Part shown: piece after piece, positions 1 to 5,009 of the stretch | Layout of the letters: each line of letters begins with the position of its first letter | How positions within the stretch are numbered: the first letter of the stretch is position 1 | Notes under the pieces: model-generated | Seen by the model: only the letters and a program-made list of their open reading frames with translations | The model's database searches: none | What the model was told of the DNA's origin: nothing | Assembly (NCBI GenBank): GCA_031259605.1 | Contig: JAIRLE010000072.1 | Location: 1-5,093 of the forward strand | Length of the DNA: 5,093 bases | Direction: 5' to 3' | Origin: Zoogloeaceae bacterium | Lineage (GTDB): Bacteria; Pseudomonadota; Gammaproteobacteria; Burkholderiales; Rhodocyclaceae | Position numbers and translations under genes: made by a program

Positions 1-2
1 CC

Positions 3-125
3 CGGAGTTGCGGCTACTTCCCTGTCACTCCCGACTTCTCATACGGGCAGGAACCGGGAATCGCCGTCATGAATCCTCCTTTGATTCACCGTAAAACCAA
101 CTCCGGTTTGAAACCCCGCTCGTAA
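3..125 (+). CDS. C-terminal end of a probable IS200/IS605-type TnpB (5' end outside window)
   Basis: An open frame enters from the left edge and stops at TAA 123-125, giving 40 residues beginning RSCGYFPVTPDF and ending SGLKPRS. The visible part lies beyond any catalytic domain, so the call rests on two weaker signs. First, the tail has the low-complexity character and the Cys-Gly...GQEPG pattern often seen after the last RuvC motif of proteobacterial TnpB/OrfB proteins. Second, strong tandem stem-loops follow at once, as expected for an omega-RNA and right end. TnpB proteins are RNA-guided DNA nucleases carried by IS200/IS605 elements; they help keep the element in place after excision. The RuvC and zinc-finger motifs would lie upstream, so I cannot tell whether the gene is intact. 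The frame could also be the tail of another protein, or a chance frame. Confidence 0.5.
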   Translation, partial: RSCGYFPVTPDFSYGQEPGIAVMNPPLIHRKTNSGLKPRS

Positions 126-138
126 GAAAGGCGCGAAG

Positions 139-250
139 GTTGAGACCCCGGCCGCGGCCGGGGTTTCGACCGTAGCCATTGGGGAGGGGATGCAAACCCC
201 TTCCCAATGGAGTTAGACCGACAGCCCTGAAGGGCTGTCGCTAATTTTTG
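139..250 (+). ncRNA. Candidate TnpB omega-RNA / IS right-end stem-loops
   Basis: Three strong stem-loops stand in tandem just after the putative tnpB stop. Stem 1 (139-170) is centred on the perfect palindrome at 146-163 and extends outward through A-U and G-U pairs. Stem 2 (176-210) has 14 pairs, one of them G-U, and a 7-base loop. Stem 3 (219-240) has 9 perfect pairs closing a TGAA tetraloop and is followed by CTAATTTTTG. In IS200/IS605 elements the guide RNA scaffold overlaps the 3' end of tnpB and the right end, and the guide is taken from the DNA just outside the element. The position and compact structure fit that model, but I did not match a known RNA family. Stem 3 plus the T-run could instead be a plain rho-independent terminator. 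The exact 3' boundary (around 240-255) is a guess. Confidence 0.4.
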
Positions 251-293
251 CTTGCGGGAGACGAAATCCCGTGACATGTCCAGGCCATGGAGC

Positions 294-315
294 GCGGGAG
301 TTTGCTCCCGCTTTT
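294..315 (+). terminator. Rho-independent terminator-like hairpin
   Basis: GCGGGAG (294-300) pairs perfectly with CTCCCGC (305-311) around a TTTG loop, and TTTT (312-315) follows. A seven-pair GC-rich stem with a short T-tract is a reasonable intrinsic terminator for rightward transcription leaving the putative tnpB/omega-RNA unit. It would also insulate the ABC operon from read-through. The T-tract is short, so efficiency may be modest. Confidence 0.5.
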
Positions 316-477
316 GAAAGCGGTGGCAAGCCGCCGCGTTCCACATGGCGCAGCGCATGACGAACATTGATATGTCATTGCGAGGCGCGTAACGCGCCCT
401 CCCCTTTTCCGACAGTTTTGCCGTCCGTGCCTGTTCTTTCCTGGCGCTTGTCGTATATGAATATGCGTTTTTATTCC

Positions 478-506
478 TTCTCCGGACATTTTGCCCTCGA
501 TAGAAT
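478..506 (+). promoter_or_regulatory. Candidate sigma-70 promoter for the ABC importer operon (weak)
   Basis: TAGAAT at 501-506 matches five of six bases of the -10 consensus. With a 17-base spacer, the -35 position (478-483) reads TTCTCC, a poor match with three of six bases, so an activator may be needed. The implied transcript start is near 513, giving a leader of about 38 bases before the binding-protein start. That leader holds a small hairpin (516-531) followed by ATTTTT and then the Shine-Dalgarno site. I found no recognisable operator for a named regulator. Confidence 0.3.
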
Positions 507-550
507 CGGCTCTCCCGTGTCTTGTCACACGATTTTTCAGGAGAGCATCC

Positions 551-1582
551 ATGACGCAGAATACATCCATCAACCCGCAGCGCCGTTCGCTGCTGCGCGC
601 TGCGGGTTCGCTGGCACTGACCGCGCCGGCATTTGCCCTGGGCGGCAATGTCTGGGCGCAGGCGGTCGATCCGGTGAAAGGAAAACGCATTCCCCTGCAA
701 TTCGCCTGGAACCAGAATTCCTTCTGCCTGACGCCGGTTGCCGTCGCCCAGGAGACCGGTCTCTTTGAAAAACACGGCCTCGATGTTTCCCTCACCAATT
801 ATTCCGGTTCCACAGACCAGTTGCTCGAAGCCATCTCCACCGGCAAGTCGGACGCGGCGGTCGGAATGATCCATCGCTGGCTGAAACCGCTGGAATCCGG
901 GTTTGACGTGAAGATCGTCGCCGGACTGCACGGCGGTTGCGTACGGCTCGTCGCCTACAAGCCCACCGGCATCACCAGGCTCGAAGAGTTGCGCGGCAAA
1001 TCCATCGGCGTACCCGATCTCGCGCAGCCCGCCAAGCATTTCTTCAGCGTCTACCTGAAACGCCACGGCATCGATCCCGAACGCGAAGTGACCTGGAAAG
1101 CCTATCAGGGCGATCTTCTGGGGCTTGCGGCGGAAAAAGGGGAAATCCACGCCATCGCTTTCAGCGACCCGCTACTCTACCGCATCGAGCGCGACACCAA
1201 GGGCGGCTTCGTCGAACTGGCGACCAATACCAGCCCGCCCTACCATGACAAGACCTGCTGCGTCATCGGCGTCGGCGGCGAACTCATCAAGAAGAATCGG
1301 CAGGGCGTCGTATCGCTGGTGAAGGCGCTGACCGAAGCCTATGAATGGACGAACACGCACCGGGCGGAAGGCGCGAAGATTTTCCAGAAGTACGCGACCA
1401 ACCTGACGCTCGACGAGTTGCAGCACCTCTACAAACAGCTTGCCCTGCACGTCCACCCGACAGGCAAGGCGCTGCGCGACCAGCTCGTGTTCTACGCGCA
1501 GGATTTCAAGGATCTGCAAGTGTTGAAGGCGACCACCAGTCCCGAGAAACTCATCGATCACATTTTCGTCCCGATCCTCTGA
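551..1582 (+). CDS. NitT/TauT-type ABC importer, periplasmic substrate-binding protein with Tat-like signal
   Basis: The 343-residue protein captures the substrate in the periplasm and delivers it to the membrane components encoded next. I chose ATG 551 because AGGAGAG (539-545) sits just upstream. An in-frame ATG at 491 would only add residues ahead of the signal peptide and lacks a good site. The N-terminus QRRSLLRAAGS (from residue 10) is a twin-arginine motif followed by a hydrophobic stretch, with a likely cleavage after WAQA (residue 38). The mature part begins with a beta-strand (LQFAWNQNSF), then VAVAQETGLFEKHGLDV, GKSDAAVG and LRGKSIGVPD. These are hallmarks of the SsuA/TauA/NrtA (NMT1-like) fold. 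Cysteines occur at 59, 130 and as a pair at 236-237. The permease and ATPase follow in the same direction. The substrate is not identifiable: sulfonate, taurine, nitrate, bicarbonate or a pyrimidine-like ligand are all possible. Confidence 0.88.
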   Translation: MTQNTSINPQRRSLLRAAGSLALTAPAFALGGNVWAQAVDPVKGKRIPLQFAWNQNSFCLTPVAVAQETGLFEKHGLDVSLTNYSGSTDQLLEAISTGKSDAAVGMIHRWLKPLESGFDVKIVAGLHGGCVRLVAYKPTGITRLEELRGKSIGVPDLAQPAKHFFSVYLKRHGIDPEREVTWKAYQGDLLGLAAEKGEIHAIAFSDPLLYRIERDTKGGFVELATNTSPPYHDKTCCVIGVGGELIKKNRQGVVSLVKALTEAYEWTNTHRAEGAKIFQKYATNLTLDELQHLYKQLALHVHPTGKALRDQLVFYAQDFKDLQVLKATTSPEKLIDHIFVPIL

Positions 1583-1584
1583 GC

Positions 1585-1624
1585 GCGCATGAGCGGGGGA
1601 CGCCCGGCGTCCTCGCTCATGCGC
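1585..1624 (+). promoter_or_regulatory. Strong intercistronic hairpin between binding-protein and permease genes
   Basis: This 40-base inverted repeat starts three bases after the binding-protein stop. Eleven perfect pairs (1585-1595 with 1614-1624) continue through a G-U pair, a bulged G and six more pairs (1598-1603 with 1607-1612) to a CCG loop. No T-run follows, so a simple terminator is unlikely. In binding-protein-dependent importers such as the mal operon, hairpins at this position protect the upstream message from 3' decay or reduce expression of the membrane genes. I infer the same role here. It ends 40 bases before the permease start and does not cover that gene's Shine-Dalgarno site. 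Confidence 0.65.
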
Positions 1625-1664
1625 CGGAGGATCGGTTCGCGAACCAACCATGAAGGAATTCGCA

Positions 1665-2807
1665 ATGAGCGCCAGTGCAACGCTTGAACTGCTTTCCACG
1701 GGAGAGGCGCGGCTGGAACCGCCGGAGATTTCCGCGCCGTATTCCATTGAAAAGCCACGGACGACGCGACCATCCCCAACCCTGACCACAAAGACGGCGA
1801 CGGCGGCGCGGCGAGGGGAAAGACCAGGATTTCGCTTTTTCTTCTTCGGTCTGGCTGCCGTCGCTGCCTGGTCCCTACTTGGCGGACTTACGCTCGGTCT
1901 GCCGGACAAGGTGACCGGCTTCTTTGAAAGCTGGCCGTACACCCATGAATTCGGCGTCGGCGCGCTGCTTTTTGCCGCCTTGTGGCTCGCGCTCACCGTT
2001 GTGACAAGTCTTGGCCGCCTGCCGCGTCCGCTGGCGCGCGTCGCCGGGGCATTTCGTCACAGCGTCCCCTGGCTTGTCGTCCTTGCCCTGATCCTGGCGA
2101 CCTGGGAAGTGCTCACCGCCAAGACGCTGGTGCTGGAGCCGCCTTTCTTCGCGCCGCCTTCCAGCATCTTCGACGCCTATGTCAATGACTATCCCCGTTT
2201 GCTGGACAGCGCCTTCAACTCGCTCAAGCTGCTGTTCGAGGGCATCCTCTGGGGCGCGACGGTCGGTTTCATCGTCGGCGTCTCCATTGGCTGGTCGAAG
2301 CGCGCCAACTACTGGATACATCCGATCCTGCGCCTGATTGGGCCTCTGCCGCCCACGGCGCTCCTGCCCATCGCCTTCGTCTTCTTCGCCACCAGCCACG
2401 CCGCTTCCGTTTTCCTGATTGCGCTGGCGACGGGGTTTCCTGTGGCGATCCTTTCCTGGTCGGGCGTGGCGAGCGTCAACAAGGCTTATTACGACGTGGC
2501 GCGCACCCTGGGCGCGTCCGAGCTTTTCCTGATCTTTCGCGTGGCGATCCCCGCCGCCTTGCCGCAGGTGTTCGTGGGTCTGTTCATGGGATTGGGCGCT
2601 TCCTTCGTGGTGCTGATCGTGGCGGAAATGATGGGCGTGAAATCCGGCCTTGGCTGGTATCTCGAATGGGCGAAGGGGTACGCCGACTACATCAAGATGT
2701 ATTCCACCCTGATCGTGATGACGCTCATCTTCTCCGGCCTGATCTCGCTCCTTTTCGCCGTGCGTGACCGTGTGCTCGTCTGGCAGAAAGGCACCGTGAA
2801 ATGGTAG
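1665..2807 (+). CDS. NitT/TauT-type ABC importer permease with extended N-terminus
   Basis: This 380-residue inner-membrane subunit forms the substrate channel. I chose ATG 1665 because GAAGGA (1652-1657) lies seven bases upstream; ATG 1650 has no properly spaced site. The C-terminal part (about 134-380) is a BPD-type permease domain with about six membrane segments. It carries the cytoplasmic EAA loop around residues 278-300, with ARTLGAS and IPAALP, which docks on the ATPase. Ahead of it are about 55 polar, Thr/Ser/Arg-rich residues and then two additional hydrophobic segments (about 57-80 and 96-115). Typical SsuC/TauC permeases are near 250-280 residues, so about 100 residues are extra. 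The ATPase start overlaps the end of this gene by seven bases, pointing to coupled translation. The family assignment is firm; the role of the N-terminal part is unknown. Confidence 0.88.
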   Translation: MSASATLELLSTGEARLEPPEISAPYSIEKPRTTRPSPTLTTKTATAARRGERPGFRFFFFGLAAVAAWSLLGGLTLGLPDKVTGFFESWPYTHEFGVGALLFAALWLALTVVTSLGRLPRPLARVAGAFRHSVPWLVVLALILATWEVLTAKTLVLEPPFFAPPSSIFDAYVNDYPRLLDSAFNSLKLLFEGILWGATVGFIVGVSIGWSKRANYWIHPILRLIGPLPPTALLPIAFVFFATSHAASVFLIALATGFPVAILSWSGVASVNKAYYDVARTLGASELFLIFRVAIPAALPQVFVGLFMGLGASFVVLIVAEMMGVKSGLGWYLEWAKGYADYIKMYSTLIVMTLIFSGLISLLFAVRDRVLVWQKGTVKW

Positions 2808-3601
2808 CCGCCGCCTTGCGGCAGGAGGAGCCTTTGGCGCAAAACGCCTCCCGCATTCAGATGGCGCATGTCGGTCACGGCTTCGATGTTCCCGGCGGCG
2901 AACGCCTGGAAGTGCTGGAAGACGTGAGCCTCGACATCGCCCCCGGCGAGTTCGTCGCGCTCCTGGGGCCGAGCGGTTGCGGCAAATCGACCCTGCTGCG
3001 CCTCGTCGCCGGGTTGGATTCGGCAAATTCCGGTACGCTGACGCAGGACGGCGCGCCCATTACCCGCCCCGACCCTTCGCGCATTGTGGTGTTCCAGGAT
3101 CCAACGCTGTTTCCCTGGCGCACGGTATGGGACAACGTCGCGTTGGGACTGGAAGCGCAAGGCATCCTGAAACAGGGGAAAAGCCGGGTAGACGAAGCCC
3201 TGAAAAAAGTTGGCCTCGATGGTTTTGCGCGCGCCTACCCGCACCAGCTTTCCGGCGGCATGGCGCAACGCGCCGCGCTGGCGCGGGCGCTGGTCAATAA
3301 TCCCAAACTGCTGATTCTCGACGAACCCTTGGGTAAACTCGATTCGCTCACCCGCCTGGAAATGCAGGGCGAATTGCTGTCGCTCTGGCAAAGGAATGGT
3401 TTTTCCGTGCTGCTGGTGACGCACGACATCGAGGAAGCCCTGTTCCTCGCCCAGCGGGTGATCATCTTCAGCCCGCGCCCGGCGCGCATCGTTTCCGAAA
3501 TTTCCGTCGACCGTCCCTATCCCCGCCATCGCGGCGACGCCGTGCTTGCCGATCTGCGCCACACGGTGCTGAACCATCTGGGTCTGGGAAAAAGCTGGTA
3601 G
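2801..3601 (+). CDS. NitT/TauT-type ABC importer ATPase (SsuB/TauB-like)
   Basis: The 266-residue cytoplasmic subunit hydrolyses ATP to drive import by the permease encoded just upstream. All nucleotide-binding motifs are visible: Walker A GPSGCGKST (56-64), Q-loop Q99 in VFQDPTLFPW, signature LSGGM (150-154), Walker B LLILDEP (170-176), D-loop GKLD (178-181) and switch histidine H208 in VTHDIEEA. The LTRLEMQ stretch after the D-loop and the Q-loop context are typical of SsuB/TauB/NrtD ATPases. ATG 2801 overlaps the permease stop, with GAAAGG (2786-2791) nine bases upstream. An in-frame TTG at 2834 with a stronger site (AGGAGG 2823-2828) could be the real start, giving a protein 11 residues shorter with no domain loss. 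It is the last gene of the operon. The name ssuB would imply a substrate I cannot prove. Confidence 0.9.
   Translation: MVAAALRQEEPLAQNASRIQMAHVGHGFDVPGGERLEVLEDVSLDIAPGEFVALLGPSGCGKSTLLRLVAGLDSANSGTLTQDGAPITRPDPSRIVVFQDPTLFPWRTVWDNVALGLEAQGILKQGKSRVDEALKKVGLDGFARAYPHQLSGGMAQRAALARALVNNPKLLILDEPLGKLDSLTRLEMQGELLSLWQRNGFSVLLVTHDIEEALFLAQRVIIFSPRPARIVSEISVDRPYPRHRGDAVLADLRHTVLNHLGLGKSW
2823..2828 (+). promoter_or_regulatory. Strong internal Shine-Dalgarno site for an alternative TTG start of the ATPase
   Basis: AGGAGG lies five bases before the in-frame TTG at 2834, inside the annotated ATPase coding region. It is a better ribosome binding site than the one preceding ATG 2801. Translation may start at TTG, or at both sites. 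The skipped residues (MVAAALRQEEP) are not part of the conserved ATPase fold. Confidence 0.35.
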
Positions 3602-3696
3602 CAACCGCGCCAAACCGCAAAAGCGATCGCTTGCGCGCGCGGGGCAATCGCATGAATGCCAACATCGTATTTTCAACCCGCGCCGCCGCCTGCCGT

Positions 3697-3753
3697 CCCC
3701 TCTTCCGCTTGGCGGGAGGGGGGAAAAGCGGGAAAGCGCCACCCGCTTTTCCC
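3697..3753. terminator. Hairpin cluster between convergent ABC operon and dps (probable bidirectional terminator)
   Basis: GGGAAAAGCGGG (3721-3732) pairs perfectly with CCCGCTTTTCCC (3742-3753) around a nine-base loop: a 12-pair stem lying 8 bases past the dps stop and about 120 bases past the ATPase stop. Each strand has a T4 run inside the stem's distal arm rather than after it. A second 12-pair stem (3697-3708 with 3712-3723, two wobble pairs, TTG loop) shares bases 3721-3723 with the first, so the two full stems cannot form together. The placement between converging genes suggests shared termination. Confidence 0.5.
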
Positions 3754-3760
3754 GATCCCA

Positions 3761-4327
3761 TCAAGTCAGCAGGCTGCGCAGCATCCAGGCAGTTTTTTCG
3801 TGTTCCTGCATCCGTTGGGTGAGGAGATCGGCTGTGGGTTCGTCGTTGGCGGCATCCACGGTGGGGAAAAATTTGCGCGCGGTGCGGGCGACGGTTTCGT
3901 GTCCCGCGACCAGCAGCGCCACCATTTCTTCCGCCCTGGGTACGCCTTTGGTCTCGGGAATGGCGGTCAGCTTGGCGAACTCGCTGAATGTGCCGGGAGC
4001 GGGATAGCCGAGGGCGCGGATGCGTTCGGCAACCAGATCGACCGCCAGCGCCAGTTCGTTGTATTGGGTTTCGAACATCAGATGCAGGGTGTTGAACATC
4101 GGCCCGACCACATTCCAGTGGAAATTGTGGGTTTTCAGATACAGGGTGTAGGTATCCGCCAGCAGGTGGGAAAGTCCGGCGGCGATCTTCGCCCGATCCG
4201 CCTCGCTAATGCCGATGTCAATCGCCGGCCCGGCGACGATCTTGATCTTGCTGGCGACGGATTTTCCGTCCTTTTCCGCCTTGGCGGTCTTGCTGGCGTT
4301 CTTGGCGGCTTTGTTGCTTGCGCTCAT
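3761..4327 (-). CDS. dps: Dps-family ferritin-like DNA-binding / iron-detoxifying protein
   Basis: The 188-residue protein should form a 12-subunit shell in the cytoplasm that oxidises Fe(II) with H2O2, stores the iron and binds DNA. All ferroxidase ligands expected from E. coli Dps are present: H70 in FHWN, H82, E86 (Asp in E. coli), D97 and E101, within the typical HWNVVGPMFNTLH...E and DLVAERIRALG segments. The first 30 residues are a lysine-rich, Ala/Ser-rich tail with eight lysines, likely flexible and DNA-contacting. ATG 4327 is supported by AAGGAG (4337-4342) nine bases upstream. The hemerythrin gene lies 109 bases upstream on the same strand. No clear promoter is visible in that gap, so co-transcription is possible. 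I saw no recognisable OxyR or Fur operator. The family call is firm. Confidence 0.95.
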   Translation of the reverse strand: MSASNKAAKNASKTAKAEKDGKSVASKIKIVAGPAIDIGISEADRAKIAAGLSHLLADTYTLYLKTHNFHWNVVGPMFNTLHLMFETQYNELALAVDLVAERIRALGYPAPGTFSEFAKLTAIPETKGVPRAEEMVALLVAGHETVARTARKFFPTVDAANDEPTADLLTQRMQEHEKTAWMLRSLLT

Positions 4328-4392
4328 GATAATAAACTCCTTGAAAAATGCGACTGGGTTGCGATGGAAAATGACAGGGGAAAACCGGTCAC

Positions 4393-4409
4393 CGGCGGCG
4401 ATGCCGCCG
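4393..4409 (-). promoter_or_regulatory. GC-rich hairpin between the hemerythrin gene and dps
   Basis: CGGCGGC pairs with GCCGCCG around a three-base loop. On the minus strand it lies about 30 bases after the hemerythrin stop and is followed by GGTGACCGGTTTTCCCC. The T4 is about nine bases past the stem, so it is a poor intrinsic terminator. It could cause partial termination or act as an RNA-processing or stability element between the two genes. Confidence 0.3.
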
Positions 4410-4436
4410 CAAGCAGATCATCCCTTGTCTTCTTGA

Positions 4437-4847
4437 TCATTTGATGCCGTGTTCCTGCAAGAAAGGCACATACGCCTTGTCTACGCGCAGGATGTGGTGC
4501 ATGAGCCATCCCTTGAGGAATTCCAGCGCCTCTTCCGAGACGGCTTCGCCTTTTTCGAAATCCAGCAACAACTGGATGGCCTGGCGGGTGAGATCGTCGT
4601 GTTCGGCCTTGTGCGCGTCGGTTTCCGGGTATTTCAGACGATCAAACAGTTCCTCTTCGAGAATGAAGTGATTGACGGTGTAATCCACCAGGCCTTCGAG
4701 AATCTCCCGCAGCGCCTCATTATTCTGTGTCTGCGATTCGACCTGCGCGTACAGGCGATTGGTTGCGTCCACCAGCCAATGGTGCTGCTCGTCAATGCTG
4801 TTGATTCCCAATATGAATCTATCGGACCACGGCATGAAAGACGTCAC
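4437..4847 (-). CDS. Bacteriohemerythrin (single-domain O2-binding di-iron protein)
   Basis: The 136-residue four-helix-bundle protein binds O2 at a non-haem di-iron site. Numbered from the GTG start, all seven expected ligands are present: H22 (IDEQH), H60 and E64 (HFILEE), H79 and H83 (HKAEH), H118 and D123 (HILRVD). The spacing matches the classical hemerythrin site. The family serves in oxygen storage, delivery to oxygen-using enzymes, or sensing in microaerobic bacteria; no signalling domain is attached here. I chose GTG 4847 because GGAAGGAA (4853-4860) stands five bases upstream. A TTG at 4883 would add 12 residues without a good site, and ATG 4835 is too far from that site. A probable promoter lies upstream, and dps follows on the same strand. 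The combination suggests oxygen and iron handling. Confidence 0.93.
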   Translation of the reverse strand: MTSFMPWSDRFILGINSIDEQHHWLVDATNRLYAQVESQTQNNEALREILEGLVDYTVNHFILEEELFDRLKYPETDAHKAEHDDLTRQAIQLLLDFEKGEAVSEEALEFLKGWLMHHILRVDKAYVPFLQEHGIK

Positions 4848-4904
4848 GTTCGTTCCTTCCCTGTCTACGGAAAATTCGCGCAAATCCGGCGAAAGCCCGG
4901 TGCC

Positions 4905-4913
4905 ATCATATCA
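4905..4913 (-). promoter_or_regulatory. Extended -10 promoter candidate for hemerythrin (and possibly dps)
   Basis: On the minus strand TGATATGAT is an extended -10 element (TGn followed by TATGAT, five of six consensus bases). No good -35 exists at 17 bases; TTGGAA at 4931-4936 is 20 bases away. Extended -10 promoters can work without a -35. The transcript would start near 4898, giving a leader of about 50 bases to GTG 4847. Confidence 0.4.
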
Positions 4914-4953
4914 GAATGCCATGCCGCCGTTTCCAAAAAAAGAATTGAGAGTG

Positions 4954-4982
4954 TTGCCATAAATATATAGAAGTAGTATACT
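4954..4982 (+). promoter_or_regulatory. Strong sigma-70 promoter for the IS1-like transposase
   Basis: TTGCCA (4954-4959, four of six consensus bases) is separated by exactly 17 bases from TATACT (4977-4982, five of six). The spacer is AT-rich. The predicted start near 4989 leaves about 20 bases before ATG 5010, with AGGAGG at 4999-5004 between. This is the best promoter in the window by eye. Confidence 0.6.
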
Positions 4983-5009
4983 CTTCCCCGTTTACGGCAG
5001 GAGGGAAGA

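Larger units (their letters stand above)
241..550. other. Gene-free stretch between the IS end and the ABC operon
   Basis: No open frame here has a convincing ribosome binding site or recognisable protein; frames crossing it on both strands are spurious. It holds several small inverted repeats: CGGGA 255-259 with TCCCG 267-271; a terminator-like hairpin at 294-315; a 7-pair stem at 320-337 with loop CAAG; and GGCGCG/CGCGCC at 384-398 followed by a pyrimidine-rich tract with TTTT. Its right end contains the probable promoter and leader of the downstream operon. If the left-hand element is an IS200/IS605 member, the first 15-20 bases would be the genomic flank used as guide. Confidence 0.6.

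Noticed and set aside
176..218. Possible integron attC site (GTTAGAC at 212-218 fits GTTRRRY)
   Set aside because: No matching RYYYAAC partner was found at the proper distance upstream, and no cassette-like small ORFs or integrase are present.
441..460. Possible sigma-54 promoter around TGGCGC upstream of the operon
   Set aside because: The GC dinucleotide required ten bases after GG is absent.
1..550. CRISPR-like array suspected from the tandem hairpins
   Set aside because: The hairpins differ in sequence, and no direct repeat with regular spacers is present.
86..1150. Long minus-strand frame of 354 codons opposite the left IS end and binding-protein gene
   Set aside because: It is antisense to a well-supported gene, crosses the hairpin region and shows no recognisable motif. 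Long antisense frames are common in GC-rich DNA.
1960..1996. Antisense frame beginning MSASHKAAKSS, strikingly like the Dps start MSASNKAAKN
   Set aside because: The likeness ends after about ten residues and falls inside the permease coding strand. It looks like coincidence of Ala/Ser/Lys codons rather than a Dps fragment.
1875..3026. Minus-strand frame of 383 codons opposite the permease and ATPase
   Set aside because: Composition is dominated by Arg, Gly, Glu and Gln, as expected from antisense reading of a membrane protein, and no family motif is present.
3621..3632. Perfect palindrome AAGCGATCGCTT containing GCGATCGC, the cyanobacterial HIP1 octamer
   Set aside because: A single occurrence in a GC-rich, proteobacterial-looking window is not evidence of HIP1. 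It may be chance or a minor stem.
2687..3742. Minus-strand frame of 351 codons opposite the ATPase
   Set aside because: It lies antisense to an ATPase with every catalytic motif and has no recognisable domain of its own.
3656..4444. Plus-strand frame of 262 codons opposite dps
   Set aside because: Antisense to a complete Dps with all ferroxidase residues; no motif seen.
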